Shown one piece after another: positions 1 through 9,576 of a stretch of 64,000 nt of DNA. Origin of the DNA: Halorubrum sp. Atlit-26R (GTDB lineage: Archaea > Halobacteriota > Halobacteria > Halobacteriales > Haloferacaceae); the NCBI RefSeq assembly GCF_003666015.1, contig NZ_QPLT01000001.1, positions 248,001-312,000 of the forward strand. The letters are read 5' to 3'. A program made the position numbers and the translations under genes. Numbering within the stretch: the first letter of the stretch is position 1; each line of letters starts with the position of its first letter. The notes under the pieces are model-generated. The model saw only the letters and a program-made list of their open reading frames with translations, did not search any database and was not told the origin of the DNA.

Positions 1-507
1 GCCGAGGCGGAGGCCGACGAGATCGTCGACGACGCCGAGGCCGACGCGGAGCGCATCCGCGAGGAGCGGCTCGCCGAGGTCGAGAGCCAGATCGATCAGG
101 AGCGCGAGCAGACGCTCTCCTCGGCGAAGCTCGAGGCCAAACAGGAGCGGCTGGGCGCCCGCCGCGACGTCTTAGAGGACGTCCGCGACGACGTCGAGGC
201 GGCGATCGCCGGCCTCGACGGCGACGACCGCCGCGAGCTCACCGAGGCCCTGCTCGACGCGACCCTCGCGGAGTTCGACGACGACGAGGACGTCGCCGTC
301 TACACCCGCGCCGAGGACGTCGAGCTACTCGAGGAGCTCGTCGCGGACCGCAACGCCGAGGTCGACGGCGAAGTCGACTGCCTCGGCGGCGTCGTCGCCG
401 AGAGCGACACCTCCCGCGTTCGCGTGAACAACACGTTCGACTCGGTCCTGGAGTCCGTCTGGGACGACGAGTTGAAGAACATCTCGGAGCGGCTGTTCGA
501 CCAATGA
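1..507 (+). CDS. atpE: A-type ATP synthase subunit E (5'-truncated by window)
   Basis: Frame 1 is open from the first base and gives 168 residues ending at TGA 505-507. The start lies before the window, so roughly the first 25 residues are missing for a family of about 190 aa. The visible N-terminal part is an Ala/Glu/Arg-rich helix typical of the peripheral-stalk E subunit, followed by a compact C-terminal domain containing CLGGVVAES and RVNNTFDS motifs. Subunit E forms the peripheral stator joining the catalytic A3B3 head to the membrane motor. The stop overlaps the atpC start in an ATGA, so the two are translationally coupled. Identification rests on sequence pattern plus operon position. 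Confidence 0.93.
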   Translation, partial: AEAEADEIVDDAEADAERIREERLAEVESQIDQEREQTLSSAKLEAKQERLGARRDVLEDVRDDVEAAIAGLDGDDRRELTEALLDATLAEFDDDEDVAVYTRAEDVELLEELVADRNAEVDGEVDCLGGVVAESDTSRVRVNNTFDSVLESVWDDELKNISERLFDQ

Positions 508-1550
508 GCGCCGCCGGTAGCTCGAACCCCGAGTACGTCGTCGCGCGGGTTCGTGCCCGCCGCGGCAGCCTCTACGGGGACGAGGAGTACCGCAAGCTCA
601 CCCGGATGGGGCCGGCCGAGATCGCTCGGTTCATGGAGGAGTCGAGCTACGGCGCGGAGATCAACGCGCTCGGCAGCCGCCACGGCGGCGTGGACCTGAT
701 CGAGTACGCGTTGAACCGGAACCTCGCCGAGCAGTTCGACGCGATCCTCGACTGGAGCGAGGGGTCGCTGTACGACCTGATCGCCCGGTACCTCCGCAAG
801 TTCGACGCCTGGAACGTGAAGACGGTCATCCGCGGCGTCTACACCGACGCGGACCAGTCGGCCGTCGAGGTCGACCTGATCCGCGCCGGCGAGTTCGACG
901 ACCGCCGGATCCGGCGGCTGCTGGAGGCGGACTCGATCGACGCCGTGATCGAGGTCCTCGAGGACACGATCTACGGCGAGCCGCTCCGGGAGGCGTACGC
1001 GGAGTTCGAGGAGACGGACGTGCTGGTGCCCTTGGAGAACGCGGTCGACCGCGCGTTCTACGAGCGGCTCCTCTCGGGGCTCGGCGGCGACGAGCCGACC
1101 CGGCAGTACGAGTCGTTCCTCGTGGCGGAGGTCGACTTCCGGAACGCGACGAACGCGCTCCGGCTCGCTCGCTCGGGCGCGGACATCGACCCCGCGGCGT
1201 ACTTCATCGAGGGCGGCGACCTGTTCACCCGGTCGTCGCTCGCGCGGCTGGCGCAGAACCTCGACGAGCTCGTCGAGTACATCGGCGACAGCCAGTACGG
1301 CGACGAGCTCGGGCCCGCGCTGCGCGAGCTCGAGGAGGCGGACAGCCTCATCGCGTTCGAACACGCGATCGACGCCGCGCTGTTGGCGTACGGCGACCGG
1401 CTCGGCACGGTCCACCCGGTGTCGGTCACCCCGGTGATCTCCTACATCCTCGCGAAGGAGCGCGAGACGGAGAACATCCGGGCGATCGCCCGCGGGAAGG
1501 AGGCCGGCCTCTCGCCGGACGAGATCGAATCGGAGCTGGTGATAACATGA
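504..1550 (+). CDS. atpC: A-type ATP synthase subunit C
   Basis: A 348-residue, largely helical acidic protein matching the V/A-ATPase C (d-like) subunit, which links the rotor ring to the central stalk on the cytoplasmic membrane face. Motifs include NPEYVVARVRARRGSL at the N-terminus and the repeated helical-bundle pattern with Y-x-R-x-L elements. The C-terminus PVISYILAKERETENIRAIA is a family hallmark. The ATG start overlaps the atpE stop (ATGA), and its own stop overlaps the atpF start in the same way. The length is normal. There is no sign of independent regulation: it is an internal cistron of the atp operon. Confidence 0.95.
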   Translation: MSAAGSSNPEYVVARVRARRGSLYGDEEYRKLTRMGPAEIARFMEESSYGAEINALGSRHGGVDLIEYALNRNLAEQFDAILDWSEGSLYDLIARYLRKFDAWNVKTVIRGVYTDADQSAVEVDLIRAGEFDDRRIRRLLEADSIDAVIEVLEDTIYGEPLREAYAEFEETDVLVPLENAVDRAFYERLLSGLGGDEPTRQYESFLVAEVDFRNATNALRLARSGADIDPAAYFIEGGDLFTRSSLARLAQNLDELVEYIGDSQYGDELGPALRELEEADSLIAFEHAIDAALLAYGDRLGTVHPVSVTPVISYILAKERETENIRAIARGKEAGLSPDEIESELVIT

Positions 1551-1876
1551 GCCAGGAGATAGCGGTCGTCGGCAGCCCGGAGTTCACGACCGGATTCCGC
1601 CTCGCCGGCGTCCGGGCGTTCGAGAACGTGCCGGACGACGAGAAGGACGAGGAGCTCGACGACGCCGTCGAGCGGACGCTCGACGACGACGACGTCGGCA
1701 TCATCGTGATGCACGACGACGACCTCGACCACCTCTCGCGGGGGACCCGCGAGGCGGTCGAGGGGAGCATCGAGCCGGTCCTCGTGACGCTCGGCGGCTC
1801 CGGCGCCGGCAGCGGCGGGCTGCGCGACCAGATCAAACGCGCCATCGGCATCGACCTGATGGAGGAAGACGACTAA
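1547..1876 (+). CDS. atpF: A-type ATP synthase subunit F
   Basis: A 109-residue protein with the small Rossmann-like fold of V/A-ATPase subunit F. It begins with a hydrophobic beta strand ([18 protein letters not shown]) and carries the conserved GIIVMHDDD segment. Subunit F belongs to the central rotor stalk together with D and modulates coupling. The length is standard. The start overlaps atpC by ATGA, and only one base separates its TAA stop from the atpA ATG. The position between C and A matches the usual archaeal E-C-F-A-B order. Confidence 0.95.
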   Translation: MSQEIAVVGSPEFTTGFRLAGVRAFENVPDDEKDEELDDAVERTLDDDDVGIIVMHDDDLDHLSRGTREAVEGSIEPVLVTLGGSGAGSGGLRDQIKRAIGIDLMEEDD

Positions 1877-1877
1877 T

Positions 1878-3641
1878 ATGAGCAAAGCAGACACAACCGA
1901 CGCCGAGACGGACAACGGCGTCATTCAGAGCGTGAGCGGTCCGGTCGTGACCGCCCGCGATCTCAACGCCCGCATGAACGACGTCGTCTACGTCGGCGAC
2001 GAAGGGCTCATGGGGGAAGTGATCGAGATCGAGGGCGACCTCACGACCGTTCAGGTGTACGAGGAGACCTCCGGCGTCGGCCCCGGCGAACCCGTCGAGA
2101 ACACGGGCGAGCCGCTGTCGGTCGACCTGGGTCCGGGGATGCTGGACGCCATCTACGACGGCGTTCAGCGCCCCCTGGACGTGCTGGAGGGCAAGATGGG
2201 CAGTCCGTACCTCGACCGCGGGGTCGACGCGCCCGGCATCGACCTCGAGGAGGAGTGGGAGTTCGAGCCCGAGGTCGAGGCGGGCGACGTCGTCGAGCCC
2301 GGCGATATCGTCGGCGTCGTCGAGGAGACGGTCACCATCGACCACAAGGTCATGGTGCCGCCGGACTACGAGGGCGGCGAGGTCGTCGCCGCCGAGGCCG
2401 GGAGCTTCGACGTCACCGAGACGGTCGTCGAGCTGGACAACGGCGAGGAGGTCTCGATGCACCAGGAGTGGCCGGTGCGCGAGGCCCGCCCCGCCAACGA
2501 CAAGAAGACGCCCCGGACGCCGCTGGTGTCCGGCCAGCGCATCCTCGACGGCCTGTTCCCCATCGCGAAGGGCGGGACGGCCGCGATTCCCGGCCCGTTC
2601 GGCTCCGGGAAGACGGTCACCCAGCACCAGCTCGCGAAGTACGCCGACGCGGACATCATCGTCTACGTCGGCTGCGGCGAGCGCGGCAACGAGATGACGG
2701 AGGTCATCGAGGACTTCCCCGAGCTGGAGGACCCGGCCAACGGCAACCCGCTGATGGCCCGCACCTCGCTCATCGCGAACACCTCGAACATGCCCGTCGC
2801 GGCGCGCGAGTCCTGTATCTACACCGGGATCACGATCGCCGAGTACTACCGCGACATGGGGTACGACGTGGCGCTGATGGCCGACTCCACCTCGCGGTGG
2901 GCGGAGGCGATGCGCGAGATCTCCTCCCGGCTGGAGGAGATGCCCGGCGAGGAGGGGTACCCCGCGTACCTCGCCGCCCGGCTCGCGCAGTTCTACGAGC
3001 GCGCCGGCTACTTCGAGAACATCAACGGGACCGAGGGTTCGGTCTCGGCGATCGGCGCGGTGTCGCCGCCCGGCGGCGACTTCTCCGAGCCGGTCACCCA
3101 GAACACGCTGCGGATCGTGAAGACGTTCTGGGCGCTCGACGCGGACTTAGCGGAACGGCGCCACTTCCCGTCGATCAACTGGAACGAGTCGTACTCGCTG
3201 TACAAGGACCAGCTCGACCCCTGGTTCGAAGACGAGGTCGCCGACGACTGGGCCGAGCGGCGCCAGTGGGCGGTCGACGTGCTCGACGAGGAGACGGAGC
3301 TGCAGGAGATCGTCCAGCTCGTCGGGAAGGACGCCCTGCCCGACGACCAGCAGCTCACCCTGGAGGTCGCGCGCTACCTGCGCGAGGCGTACCTCCAGCA
3401 GAACGCGTTCCACCCGGTCGACACGTTCTGTCCGCCGGAGAAGACGTACCTGATGCTGACGACGATCCAGACGTTCAACGACGAGGCGTTCGACGCGCTC
3501 GACGCCGGCGTCCCGGTCGAGGAGATCATCGACATCGACTCGGCCCCGCGGATTAACCGCATCGGCGTCCAAGAGGACTACGAGGAGTACGTCGAGGATC
3601 TCAAAGCCGAGATCACCGAGGAGCTCCGGAACCTCTACTGA
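1878..3641 (+). CDS. atpA: A-type ATP synthase catalytic subunit A
   Basis: A 587-residue catalytic subunit. The Walker A loop GPFGSGKT lies at about residues 239-246 and is followed by [11 protein letters not shown], the arginine-containing [14 protein letters not shown] segment and the PPGGDFSEP loop, all characteristic of V/A-type A subunits. An insertion domain of about 90 residues (the non-homologous region) precedes the P-loop, as is normal for this family and absent from F-type beta. The protein is not interrupted by an intein, which some archaeal A subunits carry at the P-loop. It acts in the cytoplasmic A3B3 head and synthesises ATP from the proton gradient. Two bases separate its stop from atpB. 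Confidence 0.98.
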   Translation: MSKADTTDAETDNGVIQSVSGPVVTARDLNARMNDVVYVGDEGLMGEVIEIEGDLTTVQVYEETSGVGPGEPVENTGEPLSVDLGPGMLDAIYDGVQRPLDVLEGKMGSPYLDRGVDAPGIDLEEEWEFEPEVEAGDVVEPGDIVGVVEETVTIDHKVMVPPDYEGGEVVAAEAGSFDVTETVVELDNGEEVSMHQEWPVREARPANDKKTPRTPLVSGQRILDGLFPIAKGGTAAIPGPFGSGKTVTQHQLAKYADADIIVYVGCGERGNEMTEVIEDFPELEDPANGNPLMARTSLIANTSNMPVAARESCIYTGITIAEYYRDMGYDVALMADSTSRWAEAMREISSRLEEMPGEEGYPAYLAARLAQFYERAGYFENINGTEGSVSAIGAVSPPGGDFSEPVTQNTLRIVKTFWALDADLAERRHFPSINWNESYSLYKDQLDPWFEDEVADDWAERRQWAVDVLDEETELQEIVQLVGKDALPDDQQLTLEVARYLREAYLQQNAFHPVDTFCPPEKTYLMLTTIQTFNDEAFDALDAGVPVEEIIDIDSAPRINRIGVQEDYEEYVEDLKAEITEELRNLY

Positions 3642-3643
3642 CC

Positions 3644-5068
3644 ATGAAAGAGTATCAAACCATCACCGAGATCAGCGGCCCCCTCGTGTACGCCGAGGTC
3701 GACGAGGCGATCGGCTACGACGAGATCGTCGAGATCGAGACGGCACAGGGGGAGACGCTGCGCGGACAGGTGCTCGAATCCTCTGAGGACGTGGTCGCGA
3801 TCCAGGTCTTCGAGGGCACCTCAGGCATCGACAGAGACGCGTCCGTCCGCTTCCTGGGCGAGACGATGAAGATGCCCGTCACCGAGGACCTCCTCGGGCG
3901 GGTGCTGGACGGCTCCGGCCGCCCGATCGACGACGGCCCGGAGATCGTCCCCGAGGAGCGACAGGACATCGTCGGCGCGGCGATCAACCCGTACTCCCGG
4001 GAGTACCCCGAGGAGTTCATCGAGACGGGCGTCTCCGCCATCGACGGGATGAACACGCTCGTCCGCGGGCAGAAGCTCCCGATCTTCTCCAGCTCCGGCC
4101 AGCCGCACAGCGAGCTCGCGATGCAGATCGCGCGGCAGGCCAGCGTGCCGGAAGAGGAGGAGGGCGGCGACGACGAGGAGGGCTCCGAGTTCGCCGTCAT
4201 CTTCGGCGCGATGGGGATCACCCAGGAGGAGGCCAACGAGTTCATGGAGGACTTCGAGCGCACCGGCGCCTTGGAGCGCTCCGTCGTGTTCATGAACCTC
4301 GCGGACGACCCCGCCGTCGAGCGGACGGTCACGCCGCGGATGGTCCTGACGACCGCCGAGTACCTCGCCTTCGAGAAGGACTACCACGTCCTCGTCATCC
4401 TGACGGACATGACCAACTACTGCGAGGCGCTCCGCGAGATCGGGGCGGCCCGCGAGGAGGTGCCCGGCCGACGCGGATACCCCGGGTACATGTACACCGA
4501 CCTGGCGCAGCTGTACGAGCGCGCCGGCCGGATCAAGGGCCGCGACGGCTCGGTCACGCAGATCCCGATCCTCACGATGCCGGGCGACGACGACACCCAC
4601 CCGATCCCGGACCTGACCGGGTACATCACCGAGGGGCAGATCTACGTCGACCCCGACCTCAACAGCCAGGGCCTCCAGCCGCCGATCAACGTCCTCCCCA
4701 GCCTGTCGCGGCTGATGGACGACGGGATCGGCGAGGGGCTCACCCGCGCCGACCACGCCGACGTGAAAGACCAGATGTTCGCGGCGTACGCGGAAGGTGA
4801 GGACCTCCGCGACCTCGTGAACATCGTCGGTCGCGAGGCGCTCTCCGAGCTGGACAACAAGTACCTCGACTTCGCGGACGCGTTCGAGTCCGAGTTCATC
4901 GACCAGGGCTTCGAGACGAACCGCGACATCGACGAGACGCTCTCGATCGGCTGGGACCTCCTCTCGATGCTGCCGAAGGACGCCCTCAACCGGATCGACG
5001 AGGAGTTCATCGAGGAGCACTACCGCGAGGACGAGTCCGAGCGCGAAGTCCTCGAAGCCGCGGACTGA
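3644..5068 (+). CDS. atpB: A-type ATP synthase non-catalytic subunit B
   Basis: A 474-residue regulatory B subunit. It has the family's degenerate nucleotide loop ([12 protein letters not shown] at about residue 148) instead of a Walker A motif. It also has [36 protein letters not shown] and the [15 protein letters not shown] arginine/serine region. A very acidic insertion of about 15 residues (Glu/Asp/Gly) follows residue 165, a halophilic surface feature. It pairs with AtpA in the catalytic head. In many archaea atpD follows directly. Here about 4.5 kb with three unrelated envelope genes intervenes, and the next gene is convergent. Confidence 0.98.
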   Translation: MKEYQTITEISGPLVYAEVDEAIGYDEIVEIETAQGETLRGQVLESSEDVVAIQVFEGTSGIDRDASVRFLGETMKMPVTEDLLGRVLDGSGRPIDDGPEIVPEERQDIVGAAINPYSREYPEEFIETGVSAIDGMNTLVRGQKLPIFSSSGQPHSELAMQIARQASVPEEEEGGDDEEGSEFAVIFGAMGITQEEANEFMEDFERTGALERSVVFMNLADDPAVERTVTPRMVLTTAEYLAFEKDYHVLVILTDMTNYCEALREIGAAREEVPGRRGYPGYMYTDLAQLYERAGRIKGRDGSVTQIPILTMPGDDDTHPIPDLTGYITEGQIYVDPDLNSQGLQPPINVLPSLSRLMDDGIGEGLTRADHADVKDQMFAAYAEGEDLRDLVNIVGREALSELDNKYLDFADAFESEFIDQGFETNRDIDETLSIGWDLLSMLPKDALNRIDEEFIEEHYREDESEREVLEAAD

Positions 5069-5119
5069 GCCGGCGTTTCCTCCCACTTTTCGCCCGTCAC
5101 CAGCAGCCGCGCCGGCGAC

Positions 5120-6292
5120 CTACTCCTCGTCTTCGATCAGATCGATCACGTTCTCGCGGCCGATCCGAAGTTTCTCAACCTCGCCCTCGTCGGCCATCCC
5201 CGAGAGCACGCGCGACGCCTTCGATTTCGACCAACCGAGCTCGTCGACGATCGCCGACTGTTTCATCCGGCCCTCTCGCCCGCGCAGGAGGCGCCGAACG
5301 CGGTCCTCGTCGGTGAGGAGGTCCGGGCCGCCCGCGGCTCCGCCGACCGCGTCGTCGTCGGCAACGCGTTCGGCGCGTTCTCCCTCCGCCGTCGGGTCGG
5401 TCGCGTCGTCCCCGCCCGGCCTTCCCGACGCGCCTCCGGGGGCGGACGTTCGGTCCGACGATCCGCGTCCGGTCCGCATCGCATACGCCGCGCCGGCGAG
5501 CGCGACGAGCAGGACACCGGCGAGTACGAGCACGCCGACGGGGAGGCCGCTCTCGTCGGCCCCGGTTCCGGGGCCGCCGTCGCCGTCAGCCGGCGATCCG
5601 CCGTCGCCGGCCGTCGGTGCGGCGCGAACCCGCGGGCGACCGTCGGCGAAGTCCTCTCGGCCGCGCCATTCGACCACGCCGTCCGCGGTCTCGGCCGGCG
5701 CGGGCGACGCCGACTCGACGACGTAGCCGTCGGGGGCGGTGATCGCCAGCGCGTCGTCCTCGTCGATGAAGAACCCGCCGGCGAACACGTCGCCGGCGAC
5801 GACGGCGTCGTCCTCGACGGCGGCGAAGCCGGTCCACGTGAACCGGAAGCGCACGACGCCCCACCGGCGAGGCACCTCCTGTATCACCGTCTCGGCCTCG
5901 AAACCGCCGGCGCGCATCTGGCGGTCCGACGAGTCGTTCGCGGCCGCGACGACTCCGCTCATCCGATCGGAGAACGGACCGAGGTACCGACTGGTGTTCG
6001 ATCTGAACTCCTCTTGAAATCGCTCGTACTCCGCGGTCTCGGTGTCGTTTCCGAGCCGCGTCCGGAAGGTGATCTCCCACGTCGCGCTCCCGTCGGCGGC
6101 GAGGTCGATCCGCGTGATCGTGTTGTCCGGATCGGGCTGGTCGCCGACCTGCGGCGCGGCGACCGACTGCGCGCCCGGCGGAGCGGAGACGGACTGCGCG
6201 CCCGGCGGAGCGGCGACCGCGCCCGCCGCCAGAAAGCAGGCGGCGACGAGGAGGGTTGCGATCGATACGGCCGCCCGATCGCGTCGACTCAT
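5120..6292 (-). CDS. Membrane-anchored winged-helix regulator with extracytoplasmic DUF7345-like domain
   Basis: I chose the ATG at 6292 (390 aa; MSRRDRAAV...). It gives a clean signal sequence and lies about 30 bp downstream of a TTTAACC box on the minus strand; an in-frame start 12 codons upstream is possible. Order of parts: signal segment (1-30) with a doubled APPGAQSV, an extracytoplasmic domain (about 45-210) with W-E-I-T-F and TWTGFAAV motifs, an acidic Gly-rich linker, one membrane helix near 255-277, a charged linker, and a C-terminal winged helix (about 330-388; MKQSAIVDELGWSKSKASRVL). The topology suggests an envelope sensor with a cytosolic DNA-binding tail; no ligand or target is visible. 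The domain name is from memory. Confidence 0.8.
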   Translation of the reverse strand: MSRRDRAAVSIATLLVAACFLAAGAVAAPPGAQSVSAPPGAQSVAAPQVGDQPDPDNTITRIDLAADGSATWEITFRTRLGNDTETAEYERFQEEFRSNTSRYLGPFSDRMSGVVAAANDSSDRQMRAGGFEAETVIQEVPRRWGVVRFRFTWTGFAAVEDDAVVAGDVFAGGFFIDEDDALAITAPDGYVVESASPAPAETADGVVEWRGREDFADGRPRVRAAPTAGDGGSPADGDGGPGTGADESGLPVGVLVLAGVLLVALAGAAYAMRTGRGSSDRTSAPGGASGRPGGDDATDPTAEGERAERVADDDAVGGAAGGPDLLTDEDRVRRLLRGREGRMKQSAIVDELGWSKSKASRVLSGMADEGEVEKLRIGRENVIDLIEDEE

Positions 6293-6471
6293 TAGTGTAC
6301 GGTTTTCGGCCGCTCGGGTTAAACCCACAGATAGTCTCGCGGCGAGGACGCGAAATTCGACGCAAATCGGCGCAACGGTCGGTCACAGACGCGAAACGCG
6401 ACGAAACGGTCCGCAATCGACCGCCACGGTCTGACCGGTATATGAGGGTGGCGCCCGTCGACGCATCCGTC
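6293..6471. promoter_or_regulatory. Divergent promoter region of the two envelope genes
   Basis: This spacer separates divergently transcribed genes. For the minus-strand regulator, the palindrome GGGTTTAACCC (about 6317-6327) contains a TATA-like TTTAAC about 30 bp before the ATG at 6292. For the plus-strand gene, GGTATATGAG (about 6437-6446) lies about 30 bp before the ATG at 6472, fitting a leaderless transcript. A regulator bound at the palindrome would sit on its own TATA box. That is an inference from position only. Confidence 0.55.
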
Positions 6472-8571
6472 ATGTACGGCACACGATTCCTGACGGTTCT
6501 CTTGGCGCTGGGGCTCATCGTGGGCTCCGTGCCGGGCGGCGCGCTCGCGGCGGCCGGCGCCACCGAGGCGGACGTCGGCTCGCCCGACGCGGCGACCGAG
6601 CGTCTCGACGCCTCGACCGTCTCGGCACAGGCGGACGGAAACGCGACGGACGACGGAAACGCGACGGACGACGGAAGCGCGACGGACGACGGAAGCGCAA
6701 ACGACAGCGATGCCGGCGACGACGCGTCGCGGGCGACCGTCGGACAGCAGCTGGCGACGGTCATCGCCGTCACCGACGACGAGGTGTCGGGCGACGTGGC
6801 GGCGTCGTCGCTCGACGGGGCGCTCGAGGACGCGAACGAGTCCGAGCGCGCGGCGCTCCTCGCGGAGCGGTCCGCGACGCTCCGCGAGCGCGCCGACGAG
6901 ATAGTCGCCGACCAGCGCGAGGCCCGCGTCGCCTACGAGGACGGCGAGATAACCCGCAGCGAGTTCGCCCAGCGGCTCGCGGTCCTCGCCGGACAGGCCC
7001 GGACGGTCGACCGCGGCTTCGAGCGGGTCGCGGACGGCGCCGACGACACCTCCGGGATCGAGCTCCGCGCGGCGGGCTACGACCGGGGCGCGAACGCGGA
7101 CGCCAGAGAGCGGCTCACTCGCGTGACGGGAACCGGGGCGAGCGCGCTCCTCGCGCAGTACACCGGCGAGCGCGACGGCGAGTTCTCGCTGGAGGTCGAC
7201 GGCGGCGTCTCCATCGAGGTCGAGAGCGACGACGGCGAGCGGTCGCGCGAGATCGAGCGCGACCAGCCCGGTGACGGGAGCTTCAACGTGAGCCAGAGCG
7301 AGGCGCTCACCGCCGCCACCGCACAGCTGTCGACCGACGCCGACGGCGAGTGGACGCTCCGGTCCGCCGACCGCGACGAGGACGACGGCTACTACGAGTT
7401 CGAGTTCAGCTTCTTCGGCCCAGAGACGACGGGCGAGGCCGAGGTGAGCGTCGACGGCCAGACCGGCGAGGTGTTCGAGTTCGAGGAGGAGACGGAGCCG
7501 CGCGAGGCGGACGACGATGACGCCGACGAGGTCCCCCTCTCGGTCTCGATCGTCAACGGAACGGCCGATCCGGGCGCGACGGTGACGCTCCGCGTGACCG
7601 CCGCTGGCGAGCCCGTCGAGGGCGCGGCGGTCGAACTGAACGACCAGGACGCCGGGACGACCGACGCAGACGGGCGGATCGCGGTGACGCTGCCCGACGA
7701 CGACGAGGTCGACATCGAGGTCGAGGACGGCGACCGCGAGGGCGACCTGGAGCTCACGCTCCGGTCTGACGACGGCGAGGACCGCGACGACGATCTCGGC
7801 GACCGGCTCTCCGTGGACGGTTCCGTCGAGAACGGAACCGTCGACGTCTCGGTGACCTACGACGGCGAGGGCGTCGAGGGCGTCTCCGTCTCCGTCGACG
7901 ACGAGTCGGTCGGGACGACCGACGCGGACGGGACCCTCTCGTTCGACGCGCCGGCCGACGTCGACGAGTTCGGGGTCACGCTCGTGAAGGGCGCGTTCGA
8001 GGCCGAACTCGAGTTCGAGGTCGGTGCGGACGGCACGCTCGTGGCCGGTGACATCGACGTCGACGAGCGCGAGGCGGACGCCGCAGACGACGCAGACGAC
8101 GCGGACGGCGAGGACGCGGACGACGACGCGGACGCGGACGACCTCTCCGTCGCCGTCGTCTCCGGCGACCCCGCACCCGGTGTGACCGTGACGGTCGAAG
8201 TGACCGACGCCGACGGTGCGTCCGTCGAGGGCGCGAGCGTCGAGGTCGACGGCGAGTCCGTCGGAACGACCGACGCGGACGGGCGGATCGCGGTGACGCT
8301 CCCGGCCGACGGCGACGAGATCGAGGTCGAGGACGGCGACCGCGACGGCGACCTCGAGATCGAGTACGACGCGGACGCGGAGGACGCGGACGAGGAGGAC
8401 GCGGACGAGGCGGATGACGCTGATGGTGCCGAGGAGGGAGACACCGACGCCGACGACGATAGCGACGAGGAGGACGACGAGGAGGATGCGGAAGATGCGG
8501 AGGACGACGACGATGATGAGGAAGCCGACGATGACGAGGACGACGATGACGACGCGGAGGACGACGAGTGA
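6472..8571 (+). CDS. Large secreted acidic protein with three Ig/CarboxypepD-like repeats and a D/E-rich tail
   Basis: The ATG at 6472 gives 699 aa. It begins with a signal peptide (MYGTRFLTVLLALGLIVG... cut near GALA) and lies about 30 bp after a TATA-like box; an ATG 10 codons upstream overlaps that box and is less likely. A NATDDG/SATDDG tandem tract follows, then a helical region of about 130 residues, then a PepSY-like segment (ALTAATAQLSTDADGEWTL). Three beta-rich repeats come next, each with a (D/E)(S/A)(V/G)GTTDADG core; the first and third share GTTDADGRIAVTLP. The last 60 or so residues are almost pure Asp/Glu. It looks like an exported cell-surface protein of unknown function. Its stop overlaps the next start (GTGA). 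Confidence 0.82.
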   Translation: MYGTRFLTVLLALGLIVGSVPGGALAAAGATEADVGSPDAATERLDASTVSAQADGNATDDGNATDDGSATDDGSANDSDAGDDASRATVGQQLATVIAVTDDEVSGDVAASSLDGALEDANESERAALLAERSATLRERADEIVADQREARVAYEDGEITRSEFAQRLAVLAGQARTVDRGFERVADGADDTSGIELRAAGYDRGANADARERLTRVTGTGASALLAQYTGERDGEFSLEVDGGVSIEVESDDGERSREIERDQPGDGSFNVSQSEALTAATAQLSTDADGEWTLRSADRDEDDGYYEFEFSFFGPETTGEAEVSVDGQTGEVFEFEEETEPREADDDDADEVPLSVSIVNGTADPGATVTLRVTAAGEPVEGAAVELNDQDAGTTDADGRIAVTLPDDDEVDIEVEDGDREGDLELTLRSDDGEDRDDDLGDRLSVDGSVENGTVDVSVTYDGEGVEGVSVSVDDESVGTTDADGTLSFDAPADVDEFGVTLVKGAFEAELEFEVGADGTLVAGDIDVDEREADAADDADDADGEDADDDADADDLSVAVVSGDPAPGVTVTVEVTDADGASVEGASVEVDGESVGTTDADGRIAVTLPADGDEIEVEDGDRDGDLEIEYDADAEDADEEDADEADDADGAEEGDTDADDDSDEEDDEEDAEDAEDDDDDEEADDDEDDDDDAEDDE

Positions 8572-9290
8572 TTCGTACCCGCGGTCGAGTCGTCGCGCTC
8601 GCCGTAGCCGTCGCGTCGATCGCGGTGATCGGCGCGTTCCTCGCGCCGGGCGTCGCGGCGCTCGACGGGCCGGGAGCGGAGCCCGCTGTCGAGGAGGGAT
8701 CGTCGTTCGTCGTCGCGCTCGACGCGGACGGCGACGCGACGGTCTCGCTCGTGTTGACGTACGACCTCACCGACGACGAGGCGGCGTTCGAGGAGCTCCG
8801 GGAGCGCCCGGAGAACGTCACGGCCCGGTTCGGTGACCGGATGACGCGGATCGCCGAGCGGACCGGCGCCGAAACGGAACGCGAGATGAGCGTCTCCGAC
8901 GCGCGGGCCGACTTCGAGTCGACGAACGGGACCGGCGTCGTCCGGCTCTCTGCGACCTGGACGAACCTCGCGGCGGTCGACGGGGACCGGCTGGTCGTGA
9001 GCGAGCCGTTCGAAAGCGCGTTCCGACCGGACCGCCCGTTCGTGCTCGTCGCGCCCGACGGCTACGCGCTCGCCGACACGACGGTCGAAGCGGACGCGAC
9101 GGCGCCGGCGACCGAGACCGGGGCCGCGACCGCCGAGTGGGCGGCCGGGACGGACCTGTCGGGCTTCTCGGCGACGCTCGCGCCCGCCGAAGGCGGCGTC
9201 ACCGGCGGCTCGCTGCCGACGCCGCTGGCTCCGACGCTGGCGCTCCTCGTCGCCGGCCTGCTCGGCTACGCCGGCTGGCGACGGGCGTAG
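8568..9290 (+). CDS. Exported membrane-anchored protein with DUF7345-like domain
   Basis: A GTG start overlaps the previous stop, giving 240 aa. There is an N-terminal signal/anchor (about 8-30), an extracytoplasmic domain (about 40-200), and a C-terminal membrane helix ending GYAGWRRA, a hydrophobic-plus-basic tail like surface anchors. By eye the extracytoplasmic part is homologous to that of the divergent regulator at 5120-6292. Shared landmarks in order are DADGDATVSL versus AADGSATWEI, the ENVTARFGDRM versus NTSRYLGPFSDRM region, SATWTNLAAVDGDRLVV versus FTWTGFAAVEDDAVVA, and APDGYALA versus APDGYVVE. It lacks the winged helix. A partner or decoy relationship with the regulator is my inference. 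Confidence 0.82.
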   Translation: MIRTRGRVVALAVAVASIAVIGAFLAPGVAALDGPGAEPAVEEGSSFVVALDADGDATVSLVLTYDLTDDEAAFEELRERPENVTARFGDRMTRIAERTGAETEREMSVSDARADFESTNGTGVVRLSATWTNLAAVDGDRLVVSEPFESAFRPDRPFVLVAPDGYALADTTVEADATAPATETGAATAEWAAGTDLSGFSATLAPAEGGVTGGSLPTPLAPTLALLVAGLLGYAGWRRA

Positions 9291-9576
9291 CCGGAGCGAA
9301 CCGAACGGACCACGAACTTCGTACCGAGGATCGCCACGGGTCTCGCCGGGTCGCGTCCCCGCCGTCGGCCCCACCGGACCCGAGGGGGAGTCGCCGTTCC
9401 GAATCGGCCCTCGGTAGCGACCGCCCCCGGCCATCAGAGGCACACGATCCCGTCCGGATCTCTTTTTCACAATCTCCGACAGCCGACGTTCTTAGCGCCG
9501 CGTGGGCGACGCTGGCCCCCGCGTTCACCCACGACTGAAAAGAATTAACCGCCTCGGAGCGGAACCGTTTCCCAAG
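9291..9576 (+). promoter_or_regulatory. Spacer and likely promoter of atpD
   Basis: This is about 286 bp without a gene. A T-tract (9463-9467, in TCTTTTTCAC) could terminate the upstream plus-strand transcript. AAAGAATTAACC (about 9538-9549) is an A/T-rich TATA-like box about 30 bp before the atpD ATG at 9577. atpD therefore probably has its own leaderless promoter instead of depending only on read-through from the main atp operon. Confidence 0.45.

Noticed and set aside
6256-6471. Longer N-terminus of the large acidic secreted protein starting near 6256
   Set aside because: The extension overlaps the divergent promoter and the start of the regulator gene, is Arg-rich, and would bury the signal peptide.
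9291-9576. tRNA or small RNA in the spacer before atpD
   Set aside because: No cloverleaf, TTCRANNC T-arm or conserved hairpin could be drawn; only a T-tract and the atpD promoter are supported.
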